Shown here: positions 1 to 7,835 of the stretch, in pieces | How positions within the stretch are numbered: position 1 is the stretch's first letter | How the letters are laid out: the number at the start of each line of letters is the position of its first letter | Source of the DNA: Candidatus Gerdarchaeota archaeon | Lineage (GTDB): Archaea; Asgardarchaeota; Heimdallarchaeia; JABLTI01 | Reading direction: 5' to 3' | DNA: 19,685 bases | NCBI GenBank assembly: GCA_016840905.1 | Contig: JAEORM010000148.1 | Location: forward strand, 1-19,685 | The notes under the pieces: generated by a model | Databases searched by the model: none | The model's input: only the letters and a program-made list of their open reading frames with translations | Told to the model about the DNA's origin: nothing | Made by a program: the position numbers and the translations under genes

Positions 1-155
1 GTAATATACTACCAACTGAATGTGGTTTATTTTTAAAGAAATGTAAACCAGATAAACCTATTGGACCTTGTATGGTTTCACATGAAGGTACTTGTTCCAT
101 TTTTGCTAGATATGGATCCAACTATTTACAAAATAAAATTGAAAAAAATGAATAA
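1..155 (+). CDS. hypD: HypD C-terminus, hydrogenase maturation (partial)
   Basis: Only the last 50 codons lie in the window; the frame is open from the left edge (first full codon at 3) and stops at 153-155. The visible tail reads LPTECGLF..CKP..PIGPCMVSHEGTCSIFARYG. This matches the conserved end of HypD, with its typical ECxLF, GxCMVSxEG and C-x3-YxYG pattern. HypD works with HypC to assemble the Fe(CN)2CO group of [NiFe] hydrogenases and carries a 4Fe-4S cluster. Its presence implies a [NiFe] hydrogenase elsewhere in the genome. The next gene starts 25 bp downstream on the same strand, so the two may share a transcript. The N-terminal two-thirds cannot be judged. Confidence 0.88.
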   Translation, partial: NILPTECGLFLKKCKPDKPIGPCMVSHEGTCSIFARYGSNYLQNKIEKNE

Positions 156-180
156 TATTTATTTCTGTGGGAAATGAGAT

Positions 181-996
181 ATGGAAGAAATCCTATTTTT
201 TAACACTAAATTACTTTTTTTTTATTATTATAATATATTAAATCCTATTCTGTTTATAAAAGGAAACTATTTCTCCCTTAACCTAACTTATAATGAAACA
301 GATTTGCTTTATGCAATTATTTCTGCAATTGTTGGTTTTTACCTTCTAATAACACTTTTAATAATGAAAAAAGCAGCTTTTCCAATTTGGGTAACAAGAA
401 AAACTATACATTTTCTTGGTGGAACTTATATTGCTTTTATAATAAATTTTGTTCAATCAATATGGGCAGTTATATTATCGGCAATATTTTTTGGTTGTAT
501 TTTTCTGATTTTTGTTTTTTCATCAAAATTCCATATTTTAAATGAATATTTTGTTTTAAAAGAATGTAGAGACAATGAAAGTAATTTTACATTTCTTTTT
601 AATACAATTTCTACATTACTTTCAATGCTTTTACTATATGTAGTCTTTAATGATTATCCTGGAGTGTTTATGGCAGGTGCTTTAATTATTTCATGGGCAG
701 ATACAGCGGGAGAAGTTATAGGAAAAAATCTACCTTTTGTAAAGTATAAAATCTTTAATAAAAAAACTATTTCAGGAACAATTGCTGTTTTTTTAACTAG
801 TTTAGTTTCTTTTTTTATAACAATAAAATTTTGTGAGTTCTTTTATGATGATATAAATTTTACAACATCATGGTTATGGAAAATAACTATTGGAAGTATT
901 TTATGTACTTTGGTAGAATCGTTAAGCTGGAAATGGTTTGATAATATTTTGTTACCTTTTTGTGGTGGAATAACAATCCTTTGGCTTTATTATTAA
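181..996 (+). CDS. CTP-dependent dolichol/phytol-kinase-like membrane enzyme
   Basis: A 271-aa polytopic membrane protein. It carries the signature set of the dolichol kinase / phytol kinase / DGK1 family: R73-K74-x-x-H77 (TRKTIHFLGG), then SWADTAGEVIGK at 171-182, KKTISGTIA at 194-202, and a late E246 followed by D254-N255 (FDNILLPF). Family members move a phosphate from CTP to a lipid alcohol such as dolichol, phytol, farnesol/geranylgeraniol or diacylglycerol. In an archaeon a polyprenol is the natural substrate, either to make the sugar-carrier lipid phosphate or to salvage geranylgeraniol. The substrate cannot be read from sequence. About seven hydrophobic segments are visible. It follows hypD by 25 bp. 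A possible link is the GT-C sugar transferase at 11045, which would use a polyprenyl-phosphate sugar; that link is inference. Confidence 0.78.
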   Translation: MEEILFFNTKLLFFYYYNILNPILFIKGNYFSLNLTYNETDLLYAIISAIVGFYLLITLLIMKKAAFPIWVTRKTIHFLGGTYIAFIINFVQSIWAVILSAIFFGCIFLIFVFSSKFHILNEYFVLKECRDNESNFTFLFNTISTLLSMLLLYVVFNDYPGVFMAGALIISWADTAGEVIGKNLPFVKYKIFNKKTISGTIAVFLTSLVSFFITIKFCEFFYDDINFTTSWLWKITIGSILCTLVESLSWKWFDNILLPFCGGITILWLYY

Positions 997-1020
997 AAAT
1001 TTTAATAATAACATTATAAA

Positions 1021-1046
1021 TATTAAAGATTCATAAATCTTTAATA
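1021..1046. repeat. Perfect inverted repeat, 11-bp stem with 4-nt loop
   Basis: TATTAAAGATT (1021-1031) pairs fully with AATCTTTAATA (1036-1046) around the loop CATA. It lies 25 bp after the kinase-like gene and 51 bp before the next start. No U-tract follows on the plus strand, so it is not a clear intrinsic terminator. It could be a weak terminator, an RNA stability hairpin, or an operator; the ribbon-helix-helix protein at 1485-1646 is a candidate binder, without direct evidence. Confidence 0.6.
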
Positions 1047-1096
1047 AGGTCAAGTTAAATTTGTGAAAAAACAATATAGGAGATGCATCGATTAAT

Positions 1097-1480
1097 ATGA
1101 ATTTAAAAGAACATAAAATGGAATTTTCAATCATATATATTTTAATCAGTATGATTATAGGTGTAATATTATGGTTTATACTAGAGAAATTAAATTATGT
1201 AAATTCAAAAGAAGTATCAATCTTAATATCAATGTCTCTTATTATTGGATTGATTATATATGCAACTCATGGAAAAGGATTATTACCAGATCCCGCAGGT
1301 CTTTCATTAGATAATTTAGATGGTAAATTCAAAAGTTTTACTTATTCTCGTGAAAAAATAAAAACCAAAAGTTTTAAACGAAGTTTAATAAATCACACAA
1401 GTGAAGAAAATAAAAGCGAAAATAAAATACCAATAAAATATCTACCATTTAATTATACTCGAAAGAGATATAGAAATTAG
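1097..1480 (+). CDS. Small membrane protein with two N-terminal helices, unknown function
   Basis: 127 aa, not recognised. Residues about 9-28 and 40-58 form two hydrophobic helices (IIYILISMIIGVILWFIL and VSILISMSLIIGLIIYA). They are followed by a conserved-looking turn (GKGLLPDPAGLSLDNLDG) and a basic, polar tail of about 55 residues rich in K, R and N. Two starts are possible: ATG 1097, with AGGAG at 1078-1082 slightly far upstream, or ATG 1118, which sits just before the first helix. The helix pair plus basic tail suggests both ends face the same side, probably with a cytoplasmic tail. Its stop lies 4 bp from the stop of the convergent ribbon-helix-helix gene. No function is assigned. Confidence 0.6.
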   Translation: MNLKEHKMEFSIIYILISMIIGVILWFILEKLNYVNSKEVSILISMSLIIGLIIYATHGKGLLPDPAGLSLDNLDGKFKSFTYSREKIKTKSFKRSLINHTSEENKSENKIPIKYLPFNYTRKRYRN

Positions 1481-1484
1481 CATC

Positions 1485-1646
1485 TTAGCTTGATTTAGTT
1501 TTATAATAATTTAATTCATTATTAAGGAGCTCTTCTATTGCTCTTCTTAAAACATCACTTCGATTTTCATAATATTGATTTTCTTCAATTAACTTATCAA
1601 TTTCATCTAATAATATATCAGGAATACCTAGTGATATAGTTCTCAT
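1485..1646 (-). CDS. Ribbon-helix-helix (CopG/NikR-like) DNA-binding protein
   Basis: A 53-aa gene on the minus strand. It opens MRTISLGIP, a short basic/polar beta strand, then helix A (DILLDEIDKLIEEN), a turn (YYENRSD) and helix B (VLRRAIEELLNN), and ends in a short polar tail. This is the full ribbon-helix-helix fold. The strand residues R2, T3 and S5 are those that would enter the major groove, and the NRSDVLRRA start of helix B is typical of archaeal CopG-type regulators. Such proteins bind as dimers to short inverted repeats. No metal or ligand domain is attached. GAGGT lies 9 nt upstream of the ATG and acts as ribosome binding site; an in-frame TTG directly precedes the ATG. Targets are unknown; the own promoter or nearby genes are the usual guess. 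Confidence 0.8.
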   Translation of the reverse strand: MRTISLGIPDILLDEIDKLIEENQYYENRSDVLRRAIEELLNNELNYYKTKSS

Positions 1647-1962
1647 CAATTTAAGACCTCGCTGTTCGCTCCAGTAATCAGCTTATATTAAAGGTATTTA
1701 TAATTGGATAAATCTAAAATGACAGATAAATTATAGCAGGTTTTAAATATAAAATCTTCTCTTATGTAATTTAAATACTTTCGGTGACCTCTTTACGGAG
1801 ATTTAATAAATTAGTTTCTTCTCTATTAATTCAGAACTTTAACTTGAAACCTTAAGCGAAACCTAAGAAAAAAAGAATGTCACAATTAAAAAATAGAACT
1901 GACTACTTTTACCTAGTTTCATTGATTTTACTTAAAGTTCTAGAGGCTCAGAAAATTTGTGC
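1647..1962. other. Gene-free stretch between RHH gene and RPA
   Basis: About 350 bp up to the RPA start hold no convincing reading frame. I saw no tRNA cloverleaf or other named RNA. It must contain the promoter of the minus-strand ribbon-helix-helix gene: read on the minus strand, AATTATAAATACC and TTTAATATAAGC lie about 35-65 bp before its ATG. The less AT-rich core around 1786-1806 (CTTTCGGTGACCTCTTTACGGAG) stands out in composition and could belong to a small RNA or a binding site, but no clear structure was found. Confidence 0.5.
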
Positions 1963-2002
1963 CTTATATACTAAAATACCTAATATAATATAAAAAAGGT
2001 GA
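1963..2002 (+). promoter_or_regulatory. RPA promoter (TATA-like box) and ribosome binding site
   Basis: CTTATATAC at 1963-1971 is a good archaeal TATA-like box. Transcription would begin near 1993, giving a leader of about 15 nt. That leader carries AGGTGA (1997-2002), five bases before ATG 2008. This spacing favours ATG 2008 over the in-frame GTG at 1999, which lies inside the ribosome binding site itself. Confidence 0.6.
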
Positions 2003-2007
2003 AATCA

Positions 2008-4146
2008 ATGACATTAAATATGCCATATGACGAAGTAGTAGAAAAGATTGTTTCAGAAACCAATCTTTCTAAAGATGAGGTCATAAAAAGAATAAATGAT
2101 AAGGTTGATGAATTAGGCGGTCTTATCACTCTTGAAGGAGCAGCCCATATTATTGCAAGAGAGCTCGAGATTAATCTTTATGATTCACAACAGATTCAAA
2201 AACCACAACCAACAAAAATATCTGAATTGATTGATGGGATGAATAATGTTACAATAACAGCAATGATTAAGCATATATTTGAACCAAAATCATTTTCTCG
2301 TAATGATGGAACCCAAGGAGCAGTTCAAAATGCACAATTAATTGATAAAACAGGCTTTTGTCGATTAGTTCTTTGGGACGATCAAATACGACAATTCAAT
2401 GATTTTGGCATATCTCAAGGTGATATTATTCGTATATCTTCAGCATTTGTCAAAGAAAGTAAGTTTGATGGAGTAAAAGAATTAAGCTTAAACTCTCGTT
2501 CTCAAATCGAGACTGACATAAAAGGTCTAAACAAGAAAGATTTTCCCGATTCTTTATTAGAATTTCTTAAAATTAAGAATCTATTATTGAACCAATTTGA
2601 TGTTGAGCTAGTAGGTAAAATTACAGCTATTAAACCACCTAGTAATTTTACAAAAAAGGATGGTTCTGAAGGATCAGTATCATCACTTGAAATAGCTGAT
2701 GAAACAGGAAAGGTACGAGTCACACTTTGGGACACAAAAGCAAATGATGTAACCAATTACAAAGTTCATGATATTGTAGAAATTGTTGGAGGATATACAC
2801 GTCAAGGTATGAATGGTTCTGTTGAAGTACACTTAGGTAAAAATGGATCAATAACTAAAAAAACAAATATTAAACTAACAATTCCTGATGAGATTCTAAA
2901 AGAAGAAAGTACAATTCGCTCAGGTTCAAAAGGTCCAAAAGAAGCAAGTAAAGAAGTACGTTTATCAGATTTGAATGAAAACATGTCAAATATTTCTGTT
3001 TTAGCAAGAATTACTGGTATAAGTGACATACGTGAATTTGAGAGAAAAGATGGAACAAAAAGCGTGGTAGGTTCTTTAATTGTTATGGATAATTCAGGTC
3101 CGGGAAGAATAACTATCTGGAATAGTATGACTGATTACATAAAAACAGTTGAAATTGGTGATGTGATAAGAATTGAAAATGCATATGTGCGACTAGGTTT
3201 GCGTGGAGAACCTGAAGTTCATGTAGGCAAAGGAGCTACAATAGAAATTAATCCAGAATATCTTAAAGATGCAATCCCTGAATTGACCATTAAATATACT
3301 GAGCTAGCCAAACTCGAACCTAATATGAAAGATGTTAATGTTAAGGCAAAAGTTATGCGCATACAAGATATGAGAACTTTCACGAAAAACGATGGTGAAG
3401 AAGGGCACGTTTTGAATATAGGTATTAGTGATAATACAGGATCTGTTCGTTTAGTTGCGTGGGATACAAAAGCAATTGAGTTGGAAACTTTAGAAGAAAT
3501 GACCTCAATTGAAATATTACATGGTTATACAAAAGAAGGTTTACAAGGTATAGAAATTCATCTTGGTACCTTATCAACAATACAACAATTAGAAAAATCT
3601 GAAGCTATGGAATTTTCTAATATAAAATATCAGCATGAACCAATTTCTAAAAAAACATCAGCTAAAAGAGTTGATATGGTTGATTTAGAAGAAGAACAAT
3701 TTTCTGAAATCAGGGGAACTCTTTTAAAAATCTATGAGGGTAAAATGTATTATCATTCATGCCCAGATTGTAGAAAGAAAATTATTGAATCGGAAGATTC
3801 AAAATGGATCTGTGATGAACATGGTGAAGTTGAACCACAAAAGACTATCTTTATTTCTATTGCTTTAGATGATGGAACTGGTTGTGTTAGAGTAACTTTC
3901 TTTAGAGAACAAGCTGAAAACCTAATTGATATGACTTCTGAAAATCTAATAGATGAAATTGAAAATTCAGGTATTCAAGCTGTGATATCTAAACTTGAAC
4001 AACGAAATAAAGGACGTGAAATTGTTGTACGAGGTAAGTGTCGCAAAAATAAATTTGATGATGGAATGGATATGATTGCTTCATCTTTTGAAGATGCTGA
4101 AATAAAAAATGAAATAGATGTAGCAAAAGGAACATTAAATATTTAG
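2008..4146 (+). CDS. rpa: Replication protein A, five OB folds plus zinc finger
   Basis: A 712-aa single-chain ssDNA-binding protein. The N-terminal helical module (about residues 1-58, with DELGGLITLEGAAHIIARE) is the element found at the start of archaeal RPA. Four similar OB folds follow, at about 70-168, 195-288, 318-412 and 428-528. Each has a K/N-DG loop and a beta strand ending in a W (CRLVLWDD, VRVTLWDT, RITIWNS, VRLVAWDT). The fifth, C-terminal OB fold (about 555-690) carries an inserted C585-x2-C588...C602-x2-H605 zinc finger, like the C-terminal domain of eukaryotic RPA70. The protein coats single strands in replication, repair and recombination, and would coat the 3' strands made by the HerA-Mre11-Rad50 set in this window. 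It appears to be transcribed alone: its own TATA box lies upstream and a terminator follows directly. Confidence 0.93.
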   Translation: MTLNMPYDEVVEKIVSETNLSKDEVIKRINDKVDELGGLITLEGAAHIIARELEINLYDSQQIQKPQPTKISELIDGMNNVTITAMIKHIFEPKSFSRNDGTQGAVQNAQLIDKTGFCRLVLWDDQIRQFNDFGISQGDIIRISSAFVKESKFDGVKELSLNSRSQIETDIKGLNKKDFPDSLLEFLKIKNLLLNQFDVELVGKITAIKPPSNFTKKDGSEGSVSSLEIADETGKVRVTLWDTKANDVTNYKVHDIVEIVGGYTRQGMNGSVEVHLGKNGSITKKTNIKLTIPDEILKEESTIRSGSKGPKEASKEVRLSDLNENMSNISVLARITGISDIREFERKDGTKSVVGSLIVMDNSGPGRITIWNSMTDYIKTVEIGDVIRIENAYVRLGLRGEPEVHVGKGATIEINPEYLKDAIPELTIKYTELAKLEPNMKDVNVKAKVMRIQDMRTFTKNDGEEGHVLNIGISDNTGSVRLVAWDTKAIELETLEEMTSIEILHGYTKEGLQGIEIHLGTLSTIQQLEKSEAMEFSNIKYQHEPISKKTSAKRVDMVDLEEEQFSEIRGTLLKIYEGKMYYHSCPDCRKKIIESEDSKWICDEHGEVEPQKTIFISIALDDGTGCVRVTFFREQAENLIDMTSENLIDEIENSGIQAVISKLEQRNKGREIVVRGKCRKNKFDDGMDMIASSFEDAEIKNEIDVAKGTLNI

Positions 4147-4154
4147 AAACAATT

Positions 4155-4178
4155 ATAGGGGTTTTTATCCCTATTTTT
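4155..4178 (+). terminator. Hairpin terminator after RPA
   Basis: ATAGGG (4155-4160) pairs with CCCTAT (4169-4174) around an 8-nt loop, followed at once by a T-run (4174-4178) and a second T-run near 4183-4189. It begins 8 bp after the RPA stop. Confidence 0.75.
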
Positions 4179-4217
4179 CAACTTTTTTTCATATTTGTGT
4201 ATCATTAGGTAATTGAA

Positions 4218-5477
4218 ATGTTCAAAATCAAGAAAATTTCCAATAAAACATTATTGGTAAGCTTATCAATTTTTAATATAGTTATGGTCTTATCATTCAT
4301 ATTCGATCTTTTACTAAAATCAAATTTGATACCCGACAAAATGATAATTCTAGCTATACCAATTGAATTATTATCCGGAAATTATCTTTTTGTATTTTCA
4401 ATATTAGGACTTGAAATTTTTCTTATTATTTTAATATTGATGAGACTCAAAAGAAATAAACCTCAAACAAATGAAACAAATGAGGAGTTTAATTTTGATT
4501 TTCTTACACAAAATCAATTAGATGATTCCGAAAATAGGAATAATTTAGGATTATATAAAACGAATAATCAAGAAAATCATGATACTGCTATGAACACTGA
4601 TTTTATTTTAGAATATAATGATATTGAATTGGAATCTGATTCTATTGAAAATGGTTATTCAGAGGTAATTGATAATTTTGAAGATATCGCTGATGATTTT
4701 GATTTATCACCTAGTTATCTTGCTAATTTTGAAGAAGATAAGGTAGATAAATCAGGTTTAACAGTATCAGAAGAAATAAAAAATGACTCCAATAGTAATC
4801 AAATTCCTTCCCCCAAAGAAATAACAAACGATTATCAATTCGCCATCTATCAAAATATTGTTAATAATAGTTGGCTTTATGAGAAAGCAAGGGATAGAGA
4901 AAGAGTAGAATTCGATCATAATGCGATTGATGAATCACAAATTCCTTTATCTGAATTGTATAATTTATTAAAAATGGGTTTAATATATAAACAAACAATT
5001 CAACATCCAACAGGATCCTTTATTGTTTACTCATCTAATCCCAAAACAGAAAAGCAAATAATTAATGACTATATTAGAAGGATTTGTAGAAAGAAAAGAT
5101 TAAGAATTATAAACAGAAAATTTGATTTCTTAAATTTTCAAGAATTTGGGTTACTTAAAAAAATTTGGCAATTTGATTTTGAAATTCCTGAATCTTATGT
5201 AATAGGTTGCATATGGACTGATGATTCATTCACCATTTCGAATACAAATATGAATATATTGACAGAGAAGAAAGAAGAATTGAAAGCTTTAATTGCAGCT
5301 GTTACATTGAAAATGAGAGAAGAGGGTACTGCATTAATTATAACGAACCAAAAATCAAATACTGATATTATAAGGAATTTCATTAAAAAGACAGGCTGGG
5401 GAAAAGCTAATGTTTTGTATTTCTCTGATCCAAAATTTGAAGATAAATTCACGAAGTTTATTGAAGATAATTCATAA
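4218..5477 (+). CDS. Membrane-anchored protein with acidic linker and conserved-looking C-terminal domain
   Basis: 419 aa, not recognised. Two hydrophobic helices sit at about 11-33 and 53-74, followed by a basic stop-transfer stretch (RLKRNK). A long, acidic and Asn-rich linker (about 80-205) is probably disordered. The C-terminal part (about 210-419) is folded: a helical segment starting YQFAIYQNIVNNSWLYEKA and a winged-helix-like unit (LSELYNLLKMGLIYK, then GSFIVYSSN). An alpha/beta region follows, with FDFEIPESYVIGCIW, a hydrophobic strand (GTALIITNQ) and VLYFSDPKFEDKF near the end. With a short N-terminus before helix 1, the soluble part probably faces the cytoplasm. The gene lies between RPA and the Cys-rich/longin pair, all on the plus strand, but the terminator before it suggests its own transcript. 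No function is claimed. Confidence 0.7.
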   Translation: MFKIKKISNKTLLVSLSIFNIVMVLSFIFDLLLKSNLIPDKMIILAIPIELLSGNYLFVFSILGLEIFLIILILMRLKRNKPQTNETNEEFNFDFLTQNQLDDSENRNNLGLYKTNNQENHDTAMNTDFILEYNDIELESDSIENGYSEVIDNFEDIADDFDLSPSYLANFEEDKVDKSGLTVSEEIKNDSNSNQIPSPKEITNDYQFAIYQNIVNNSWLYEKARDRERVEFDHNAIDESQIPLSELYNLLKMGLIYKQTIQHPTGSFIVYSSNPKTEKQIINDYIRRICRKKRLRIINRKFDFLNFQEFGLLKKIWQFDFEIPESYVIGCIWTDDSFTISNTNMNILTEKKEELKALIAAVTLKMREEGTALIITNQKSNTDIIRNFIKKTGWGKANVLYFSDPKFEDKFTKFIEDNS

Positions 5478-5582
5478 ATCTAATTAAATTGTTGCTAAAT
5501 AAAATTGTTAGGGTTTTTAAATTCAAATTAGCATTATTTTTTGTAAGGTTCATATTACAATCTTTGGGAACGACATAAATTG

Positions 5583-5819
5583 ATGCATAATATAGAAAAT
5601 ATTTCTGATATAAACAAAATTGACAGGTTAAATTCAGATATTGTTAGAAAATTGAAATTTAAAGAAATACAATGTCCTTTATCTAGAAATATTCTGGTAG
5701 TAAAAAATTGTAATAGTTGCAAATATTGTCAAAAAATAGAAGGAAGTCATCAATCAAAAAGAACACTAACAGCTTTAGTTTGCTTATATGGATTAGATCA
5801 AGAGGATGAAAATAAATGA
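5583..5819 (+). CDS. Small Cys-rich (probably metal-binding) protein
   Basis: 78 aa from ATG 5583; a TTG directly before it would add one residue. It contains CPLS at 31, then CNSCKYCQ (C43, C46, C49) and a last Cys in ALVCLYG (C66). The order C...CxxCxxC...C is that of small archaeal zinc- or iron-binding proteins with the general form CP...C..C.......V.C, whose role is mostly unknown. It overlaps the next gene by the four bases ATGA (5816-5819), so the two proteins are translationally coupled and probably work together. No DNA- or RNA-binding motif beyond the Cys cluster can be named. Confidence 0.65.
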   Translation: MHNIENISDINKIDRLNSDIVRKLKFKEIQCPLSRNILVVKNCNSCKYCQKIEGSHQSKRTLTALVCLYGLDQEDENK

Positions 5820-6958
5820 ATTATGGCTCACAATTTCTTGAGTTAACAAGTAATGGTAATGAAAAATCAATACAAAATGATACAATATCAGTTTGTTTTG
5901 CTACATTTGATGATACTATAGGACCAATTAGTGCTTATCATAAAAATTTAGATGATTCATCAGCTAGTGAGATTGCAATTAAAGCTATGATTGGTTCCTT
6001 ATCTTTACATACAGATAACAATAACGAGCTATGTGGAGAATCAATTATTCCATTTAGCAAATTAAATAAAATTGCTTTTTCATATTTTTTTACAATACCT
6101 GCACCAAAATTACGTGGAGGTCAAAGATCATGCTCATTGATAGTTCTTATGGACTCAAATGAACAATTGCAAATGTATAGAATGGCTCCATTCTTATCAA
6201 CTCAGTGTAAAAAAGTAAGTATGCAAATAATTGATAAATATATTTATGGAAAATCACTACCTGGAAATATTAAGCAACAAATAGATTCTTTATTAGATAT
6301 TCAATCATATAAAATAGAAATCGAAGAATTTTATGCTGCTAGAAAAATTACTATAACAAAATCAAAAACAAAAGGCAGTATTCAATTTTTACAAAAAATC
6401 ATTACTAAAGATTTAGACAAAGCAGTTTTAGCTATTTTAATAGGAAGACCTGTTGTTGTTACTGGTGATGAAGTTATGACTGAATTGGCAATTGCTAGTT
6501 TAGAGTTATTTTCACCGCATAAAGAACTGAAGAAAGTTTTTTGGACAAATCAAATTGTTGAAGCTGATTTGATTGGCACACAAAGAAATATCGCTAAAGC
6601 ATATGAAAATTCAACAATTGTTGATTTAACAAAAGGTAAAGTCGTAGGTGGTGAATCTAGTAAGTTCTGTAGAGACTTAATCGCTAGCTTAAAAGGTGTT
6701 AGTGAAAGAGATGTTGAGCAGAAAGTAAATGAAAAGATAAGTGAAATTATTACAAGTGCAAGCATTTTAGCTGAATTGGCTATGAAAAAAGAAGTATCTA
6801 AGGAAGATATCAGTACTGTTGCACCTATGTTTAACAGTGAAAAAATGGGTATAATTGTAACAATAGCAAAAGGAATGAATCCAATATTTACAAAGAAAAT
6901 TGAATATTTAGCACCTATAATAGCACGAGAAGCAAGTACATATGATGTATTTGCTTAA
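5816..6958 (+). CDS. Two-domain protein with longin-like N-terminus, unknown function
   Basis: 380 aa. The N-terminal region (about 22-142) has the strand order of a longin/roadblock-type fold. A first hairpin with a GP turn (ISVCFATFDDTIGPISAYHK) leads to a helix (SEIAIKAMIGSLSL), three strands (ESIIPFSKLNKIAFSYFF..., SCSLIVLMD, LQMYRMAPF) and a last helix (STQCKKVSMQIIDKYI). A second alpha/beta domain (about 200-300) begins LDKAVLAILIGRPVVVTGD and contains TELAIASLELFSP and STIVDLTKGKVVGG; a helical tail follows. Longin plus a second alpha/beta domain recalls the longin-DENN layout of folliculin-type GTPase regulators, which would fit an Asgard archaeon, but this is only a fold-level guess from reading. 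It is translationally coupled to the Cys-rich protein and overlaps the nfo stop by four bases. Confidence 0.6.
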   Translation: MNYGSQFLELTSNGNEKSIQNDTISVCFATFDDTIGPISAYHKNLDDSSASEIAIKAMIGSLSLHTDNNNELCGESIIPFSKLNKIAFSYFFTIPAPKLRGGQRSCSLIVLMDSNEQLQMYRMAPFLSTQCKKVSMQIIDKYIYGKSLPGNIKQQIDSLLDIQSYKIEIEEFYAARKITITKSKTKGSIQFLQKIITKDLDKAVLAILIGRPVVVTGDEVMTELAIASLELFSPHKELKKVFWTNQIVEADLIGTQRNIAKAYENSTIVDLTKGKVVGGESSKFCRDLIASLKGVSERDVEQKVNEKISEIITSASILAELAMKKEVSKEDISTVAPMFNSEKMGIIVTIAKGMNPIFTKKIEYLAPIIAREASTYDVFA

Positions 6959-7806
6959 ATTTCAATTTTTTTTAAAAGAGCTCTCAAATAAATTAATTCT
7001 TCTTTATCATTTCTTAAATTATCAACAGGCGTTTCACAAATTAATGGTGTTGATATTAATTCCTCTCGAGATAATAGATTTATAAAACCAATATCACCAA
7101 TTTTTCCCAAACCTATATGTTCATGTCTATCTAATCCCATACCAAGATCAAATTTAGAATCATTACAGTGTATAAGTTTCAATTTATATAATCCAATATA
7201 GTCGCTAATTAACGATATAATATTATCAACAATCTCAGGTTTACGAATATCATAACCTGATGCAAAAGCGTGACAAGTATCAAAACATAATCCTAATTTT
7301 TCAGTAAAATTAGAATTTTCTATAATATAACAAATATCCTTAATTGATGAACCCATTGATTCATTCTTTCCAGCAGTATTCTCCAATAAAATCATGCATT
7401 TAGTATCAATCTCTTCTAAAACTAAATCTAGTGTTTTAATTACATTGTTAATACCATTTTCTTTAGTTGAAGCTTTGGGACTCCCTAAATGAGAAACAAT
7501 AAAGGGAATGTTTAAACTATTACAACGTTTTATTTCTTCTTTTAATGAATTCATCGTTTTTGTCCAAATCATATTTTCAGAGCTAGCTAAATTTGGTAAA
7601 TATGGCATATGAGAGAATATTGGGTATATTTTGGAATTTTTAATTTTAGTTTTAAATAAAATAATCTTTTCTTCAGTCAATTCTTTAAATAGCCAACTTC
7701 TAGGATTTCGAGTAAATATTTGAAAAGTATCACATCCTATATTTAATGCCCGATCAATTGAATTTTCAATCGATCCCACTATTGAAACATGTATACCTAA
7801 TTTCAT
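6955..7806 (-). CDS. nfo: Endonuclease IV (AP endonuclease)
   Basis: 283 aa from ATG 7806 (MKLGIHVS, the usual N-terminus); a TTG 15 bp further upstream is in frame but less likely. All nine metal ligands of the E. coli enzyme have counterparts: H66 (IFSHMPY), H106 (VSHLGSP), E142 (LLENTAG), D176 and H179 (FDTCHAFASGYD), H213 (IHCND), D226 and H228 (DRHEH) and E258 (CETP). The enzyme cuts 5' of abasic sites using three zinc ions in base excision repair; its TIM-barrel length is normal. It is transcribed alone from the AT-rich intergenic region and converges on the longin-like gene, the two stops sharing TTAA (6955-6958). No ribosome binding site is seen; a TATA-like box about 25 bp upstream suggests a leaderless message. 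Confidence 0.96.
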   Translation of the reverse strand: MKLGIHVSIVGSIENSIDRALNIGCDTFQIFTRNPRSWLFKELTEEKIILFKTKIKNSKIYPIFSHMPYLPNLASSENMIWTKTMNSLKEEIKRCNSLNIPFIVSHLGSPKASTKENGINNVIKTLDLVLEEIDTKCMILLENTAGKNESMGSSIKDICYIIENSNFTEKLGLCFDTCHAFASGYDIRKPEIVDNIISLISDYIGLYKLKLIHCNDSKFDLGMGLDRHEHIGLGKIGDIGFINLLSREELISTPLICETPVDNLRNDKEELIYLRALLKKIEI

Positions 7807-7825
7807 ACAAATATTAGACAAAAAA

Positions 7826-7835
7826 TAATATAAAA
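7826..7835 (-). promoter_or_regulatory. TATA-like box for nfo, leaderless spacing
   Basis: On the minus strand TTTTATATTA is centred about 25 bp before ATG 7806. That spacing places transcription start at or next to the start codon, in line with the absence of a ribosome binding site. Confidence 0.5.

Noticed and set aside
952..1134. 60-codon minus-strand frame
   Set aside because: It overlaps the end of the kinase-like gene and the start of the small membrane protein and crosses the inverted repeat; it looks like a chance frame.
1650..2000. tRNA or C/D box RNA in the gene-free stretch
   Set aside because: No T-loop or cloverleaf and no properly spaced C and D boxes could be found; isolated matches such as GGTGA and CTGA are too short.
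1999..2007. GTG 1999 as RPA start
   Set aside because: The GTG is part of the AGGTGA ribosome binding site for ATG 2008.
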